A stretch of 64,000 nt of DNA from Cryptomeria japonica (lineage: Eukaryota > Streptophyta > Pinopsida > Cupressales > Cupressaceae), in contig NC_081414.1 in the NCBI RefSeq assembly GCF_030272615.1, positions 768,378,153-768,442,152 on the forward strand, in the 5' to 3' direction. This document shows, one piece after another, positions 59,725-64,000 of this stretch. The notes below the pieces were generated by a model. The model had not been told where the DNA came from, searched no databases, and worked only from the letters and a program-made list of their open reading frames with translations. Position 1 is the first letter of the stretch; each line of letters starts with the position of its first letter. The position numbers and the translations under genes are program-made.

Positions 59725-60494
59725 GAGACTGAAGATGTTTATACTGGATACATGTTGAGAGTAAGAAGGGAGTTTGAGCAAGAAGACAAACTATTTTCCT
59801 AAGAGTTCTTTCATAGAGAGTTAGAGTGTGGAGTTAGCAATATGAACTAGTGAGAGGTTCTAACCGGTAGAGACAAAGTAACTAGTAAACTATTATAATC
59901 TTAATAGTCAAGCATACTGGTAGAGATTGTATGGTTAAGAAGGCATCCAAGTGTGATACTGCATAGGGTGAGGTTTTGAGAAAGAGAAGAGAGGAAAAGA
60001 GTAACTAGTAAGAGATTAGAGAGAGAAATCTGATAACCGGTAGATGAAGGACTGGTGAAACAGAGGAAGGTGATAATCAGGAGACATCAGTTGATTAGGT
60101 GTTACAGAACTTATTTGCAACTAGGTGCTATCATTGCATTAAAATTGTATTTTATTGTATAACACCAAGTTGGTACTTGGTGTAGGGGTTGGTGATTGCT
60201 GGGTTGGTGCCCTAAATCAATTTTAACCTATTGTTTCATTGTGAGGCTGGATTGGAGCAGTAGACTCCATTAGCATTCTCATTGAGCTTTTTTCCATATA
60301 GGGTTTTCCTCGTACATCTGGTGTTGTGGGTTATGCATTTGTGTGTTTGCCTCTTTTGATATCCTCTCACATCTTACCGGTTTGATTGCTTAGAGTTTAG
60401 GTTGTTGACTGGTACTCAAAGCTTGGTTTAAAGAGAAAAGATATTTAGGAACCACTGATTCAGCCCCCCTCTCAGTGGTACATTGTGTTTAACA
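59725..60494 (+). repeat. 3' LTR of element D, last piece
   Basis: This resumes gagactgaagatgttt, matching 24517-25298 of the 5' LTR. It has the shared block near 60290-60315 and the sequence 'ctgattcagcccccctctcagtgg' near 60455. It ends TTTAACA. Confidence 0.88.
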
Positions 60495-60816
60495 TTGGAA
60501 GCCAAAGAAAAGGAATGCCAAAAACTAGAAGAAGAATTTGTAAATCTTAGGAAAGAGCTTGAGAAGTGGAAGGATGATCTCAAGATGAGGCTAAAATATG
60601 AAAGAATCACAAATGCATTGAATGATATGTTGAATAAGAAAAATCAATCAAAAGATTATAAGGCTGTAGGATATGATATTGGACAAAGTTTTTCTAGTGC
60701 CGAGTCATCAAAAGGGGACATAAGTTTTATGTCTTCAAGCATGAATGATCATACATTTTTTTCAAGGTTAACAATGCTCCTAGAAAGAAGATAGACTTAA
60801 ATAGTACCGTTGAGAG
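60495..60816 (+). pseudogene. Gag fragment of element C, right piece
   Basis: This continues the coiled-coil gag spacer of 23233-23602: EEEFVNLRKELEKWKDDLKM, then a Ser-rich stretch and, after a one-base shift near 60760, NNAPRKK. It parallels the gag of D at 26590-26800 (EEEIVKLRKELGKSKDEL). It is cut at 60816 by the LTR of N. Confidence 0.75.
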
Positions 60817-62186
60817 TGTTTTCAGGGGTAAAATCGGTCATAGTTAATTAGATTTATAAGAGTGAATCACAAGAACTCTAATCTAATTAAAAACCCATTC
60901 CTAAATGACAATGAAATAAAATAAAATCAGTTGAATATCAAAATAACATAATGAAACTCTCTCAATTGACTCAAAATAGGCTTCCATTGCTCTTCTCCAA
61001 ATTGTGTGATAGGTGGCTCTTAGGTGTTGCATAAGATAGACACAATTATTTTGAAGATCATGATTATAGATTGAAATTAATAAATAAGCCTTGCTTTTAT
61101 AGATTTCTGGGTGAGATGGGGAGAGATTTAGAACTGAAGTGTTGATCGATAGTTAACCGATTTTGATTGATCAATTAAATGGATTGATTGATCTGTTAAC
61201 AAGATTGATTGGATAGTTGATTCAATTGATTGACTAAATGATTGAAGTGATTGATGAGATGATTGATTTGATTGATGAGATGACTAATTTGATTGATTAG
61301 TCAAAAAAGGTGATTGAGAGTGAAAAGGGGGGATTGGAGAGTTAATTGAGTTAACTAACTAGTTGACTGATTTGATCAATCAATCACGCTTTTCAACATG
61401 TACTGTAGGATTTTGAATTGAAATTCATTTTCATTTTGATTTGAATTTGAATTTTGATTTTGAATGATGAAATTCAAATGCATATTTAGCTGAAATTTGA
61501 TGAAATTCAAATTTGAGAAATTGGAATTAGATGAAATGAGTTGAAATTTGAATTTGGGGAATCATAAGAATAAAGTTAATTAATTAAATAATTAAAATAA
61601 AATTATTTAATCAATAGAAATTAAATTAATTAAATAATAAAGATCATTTAATCAAGGAAATAAATCATGTCCAAAGGGTTGAGCTTAGTTGGTTAAAGCA
61701 TTGAGTTCTCAATGTGGAGACCCATGTTCAACTCCCATGAGGGACACATTTGTGTAGAATTATAAGTTGTGACCCTTGGTCTTCCATTGTTGTTTAAAAA
61801 GTGGACTTCTAAGTTGTGAACCTTGGTCTTCCAATTGTTGTTTCTAGTTTGGTGCTCGAAAGGAGCTAGTATTTGTAATAAGTTTGCTCGAAAGGAGCTG
61901 GTATTTGTAATAAGTTTGTAACGTGGATGCTCGAATGAGCAAAAAATGAGCTTTGTGATTCTATGATACTTAATACAAAAAAAGGAAATAAATCATAATT
62001 AATATTTGAATATATGGTTAACTAATGAATTGACTAAGAAGTGGAAATTGAATAATTAGTAAGATAGATGATGTAATTAATTCAGAAGAATAAGACTAAT
62101 TAGATTAATTAAATAATTACATAATTATTTAACTAATAGGATGAATAATTAGTACATGATCGATGAGACATATTTAGGTGTCTACA
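60817..62186 (-). repeat. 3' LTR of gypsy-type element N
   Basis: On the minus strand this begins TGTAGACACCTAAATATG and ends CCCCTGAAAACA. A purine tract (caaagaggggcaaa on the minus strand, 62187-62200) precedes it. TGTAGACACC after an AAAGNGGGGCA-type tract is typical of Tat/Ogre-type plant gypsy elements. The middle holds GATT-rich and TTGAA-rich simple sequence (61130-61560). A SINE lies inside. The left end is inferred from the loss of C gag sequence and a TG dinucleotide; the target duplication cannot be checked here. Confidence 0.65.
61669..61981 (+). mobile_element. tRNA-derived SINE, 313 bp
   Basis: A polymerase III promoter is visible: A box tgagcttagttgg (61680-61692) and B box gttcaactcc (61726-61735), the order and spacing of a tRNA-like head. 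A tRNA-unrelated body follows with two internal duplications: 'ttgtgaMccttggtcttcc' at about 61767 and 61814, and 'gctcgaaaggagct' at 61854 and 61886. It ends in a short A-rich tail. The exact 15-bp target duplication aaggaaataaatcat lies at 61654-61668 and 61982-61996. It is non-coding and would move with LINE enzymes. Confidence 0.88.
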
Positions 62187-62473
62187 TTTGCCCCTCTTTG
62201 AGAAAATGTTGAAACAACGTTGTTTCAAAGAAAACAAAAAAAATTCTGCCCCAGTATACCCCAACAATGGAGGTAGGATGCCCCCCTCAAGAGATTATGT
62301 GTGCATTTAAGGCATGAATGATCTCTCAAAATAAGAATAATGTTATATGAGAAATGGAAGAATGGTTAGTTGATGAAATGGATGGATTTAATTGGATAGA
62401 ATAAATGGCTAGAGTGATTTGTAGATTGATTGAATGATAAGATTGATAGGATTTTTCATATTGATAAGATAAA

Positions 62474-62622
62474 GATCAAGTCTGGTTTCAAGAAGGACAC
62501 ATCTTGTATAAAACAAAGATGATCAAAACGTCTGATTTCAGGAAGGACACATCCTATATAAGACAAAGATAGATGATAGCAAGGTCTGATTTCAAGAAGG
62601 ACACATCCTATATAAGACAAAT
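62474..62622. repeat. Three tandem copies of a 50-54 base unit
   Basis: The word 'tctgatttcaagaagg' or a close variant starts at 62481, 62531 and 62585. Each is followed by 'acacatcctatataagacaaa'. The copies differ slightly, and the second and third are closest. Confidence 0.88.
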
Positions 62623-63439
62623 GATTGATAAAATTAGGATGAATGATGAAGAAATAATGAAAGTGAAGAATAATTGATTGATAGATAGAATAGTTGATGT
62701 GAGGAAATGAAAGAATTATAGATGAAAATAGTGGAATTAAGTGATGAGAGAGATTATGTTAGATGATTGGAAAGAATTGAAAAGGTTGATCCAAGAAAAG
62801 ATGCTTGATGAGAGAATGATCTTGATTGATGCAATCAACATGATGAGATTAATGATTGATACACAAACTTTTGTGCCTTTATTCATTGTGCAATATATAT
62901 TCATCATTGAGCCTTATTATGTAACAATGAAGCTGCATACATCAGGGCATAAGGAACCAAGATGTAAAGATATATCATTGCAAAGAAAAAAAATGTAGTA
63001 GACAAGAAGTGAACCCTCTGTTATCACTGATTAAAAAATGGGCTTTTCTCTTCCCATGATTGGCTATGGTTTGTTAAAATTTTGAATAGGGTGTAGTTTC
63101 AAATGCTTCGGCTTTGTTTTAGACCTCAAGGGTTTAAGGGTTTTTGATTTTAGATCCTCTTGTGTTTGTTTTAAACCCTCTAGTTTCTAATCTTTCGTTA
63201 CTTTATTCACTTAAGTAATGGGTCATGGGGTCATAGGAAGTGTCCCCCCCTTGTTGTTTGCCTAGGCGGTTATGTTAATTTATCAAAAAATTTATGCCTT
63301 ATATATTTTTTTGTTAAAGTTGTTGGGCCTCGTAACTAGTGCACATCTCACGGGTGGATCCACGGCTCGCGTTATTTCGCTAGGCGAAGTTGCGTGTAAT
63401 TTAAAAGCAGCAAAGTTGCAAAAATGACATGGCATGCCA

Positions 63440-64000
63440 CATAGACAGTCTACTTGGTTGATGATAGTGAGTAAAATGGTGGCACGTGGCAGAAGTCACA
63501 ATGGTCAGTGGGTCAGGATTAAAGGCTAAAAGGCGGCCCCAGAGGTGAGTCAGGTCACAGTTAGGAGATGACCTGGCGGGTACAACTATCAATAATTTAC
63601 TGGACCCCAGTGGCTTTCTCTCAGCAAATAAAAAAGTGACAAGTCAGCTCTGAAGGTGACTGGGCGCCAGGTGTTCAAAATGAATCAGCGGGCCCACCCC
63701 TCCCGAAAGCCTTTTTAGATGGCTAAATGTCGATCAATTTAAAAGATGATCTGACAGCCCATGCTATTTTGCAAGGGTAAGATGCTCGTCCTTTATACTC
63801 CGTGAAATAGCGAGAGTAAATGAGAGCCGTCCATGTGTCATGATGGAGGACCTAGAGGATACAGCTGTCAAGAGTTTGTTGGGGCCCTGTGGTTTTCTTT
63901 TGGTGTATTAAAAGGTGACAAGTCAACTCAGAAGATGATTAGATGCCAGGTGTTCAAAATGAATCAGCGGGCCCACCCCTCCCGAAAGCCATTTCAGATG
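63440..64000. repeat. GC-rich tandem repeat, period about 279
   Basis: The block 'ccaggtgttcaaaatgaatc' plus 'gcgggcccacccctcccg' occurs at 63667 and again at 63946, a 279-base step. The preceding 130 bases align as well (cctggcgggtacaactatca against cctagaggatacagctgtca). Differences are mostly C/T and G/A. The array continues past the window. Confidence 0.82.

Larger units (their letters stand above)
23603..60494 (+). mobile_element. Copia LTR retrotransposon D, hosting E, H and I
   Basis: Element D has a 1696-bp 5' LTR (23603-25298) and a 3' LTR in three pieces (38259-39134, 43648-43673, 59725-60494) that sum to about 1670 bp. Gag, protease, integrase and RT occupy 25373-30193, and RNase H resumes at 37405 after E. 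Flanking 5-mers are ttaga (23598-23602) and ttgga (60495-60499), 4 of 5 matching, and gag sequence of C continues in register across the site. All enzymes are present in copia order but decayed. Confidence 0.87.
62187..64000 (-). mobile_element. Internal 3' region of gypsy-type element N (incomplete)
   Basis: This begins with the reverse-strand polypurine tract and continues to the window edge. No pol domain is reached. It is a non-coding zone with three copies of a 50-54 base repeat (62474-62622), then ordinary-looking sequence, then a more GC-rich stretch with 279-base direct repeats (63360-64000). Such untranslated tandem-repeat zones between pol and the 3' LTR are known in Tat/Ogre-type elements. 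Assignment beyond about 63000 is less sure and could be another repeat. Confidence 0.5.

Noticed and set aside
61130-61400. GATT-rich tract considered as a telomere-like or satellite array
   Set aside because: There is no fixed period. It is cryptic simple sequence within N's LTR.

Overview
This window is plant nuclear DNA made entirely of transposable elements. I find no host gene, tRNA gene or rRNA. Plant identity follows from Ty1/copia elements primed by initiator-Met tRNA (primer-binding sites reading attggtatcagagc), a Ty3/gypsy chromovirus, a Tat/Ogre-like LTR beginning TGTAGACACC, and a tRNA-derived SINE. The density and decay of the nesting suggest a very large genome, possibly a gymnosperm; that is a guess, not a reading.

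Layout by nesting level. Level 0 is the gag remnant of an old copia element, C, left as two pieces (23233-23602 and 60495-60816). Level 1 comprises the 3' LTR of element A (from 169, resuming after B and ending at 23232), copia element D (23603-60494), and gypsy-type element N on the minus strand (60817 to beyond the window). Level 2 comprises copia B (835-22933) inside A's LTR, copia E (30194-37404) inside D's RNase H, insertion H (39135-43647) and copia I (43674-59719, minus) inside D's 3' LTR, and a SINE (61669-61981) inside N's LTR. Level 3 comprises F (4000-19445, minus) inside B's integrase region and J (47604-57500) inside I's gag. Level 4 comprises chromovirus G (6381-14121, minus) inside F, and K, L and M inside J. 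Target-site duplications of 5 bp are exact for E (cacta), F (aacct), I (aactt), J (aggct) and L (tttat), and 4 of 5 for B and D. The SINE has an exact 15-bp duplication.

No element here looks able to move unaided. The copia gag, protease, integrase, reverse transcriptase and RNase H regions are recognisable but carry stops and frameshifts. E is the most complete copia. G is the youngest by LTR similarity, which fits its place deepest in the left-hand stack. I and J belong to one LTR family and are internal-deletion derivatives lacking different parts of pol.

Two things stand out. First, F has LTRs, a primer site and a polypurine tract but no pol. It encodes a coiled-coil and zinc-knuckle protein and a second product of roughly 1,000 codons that I cannot assign. 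Second, at all eight copia internal/3' LTR junctions present, the polypurine tract lies between inverted arms that could pair across the LTR boundary. The arms differ between families, suggesting a conserved fold.
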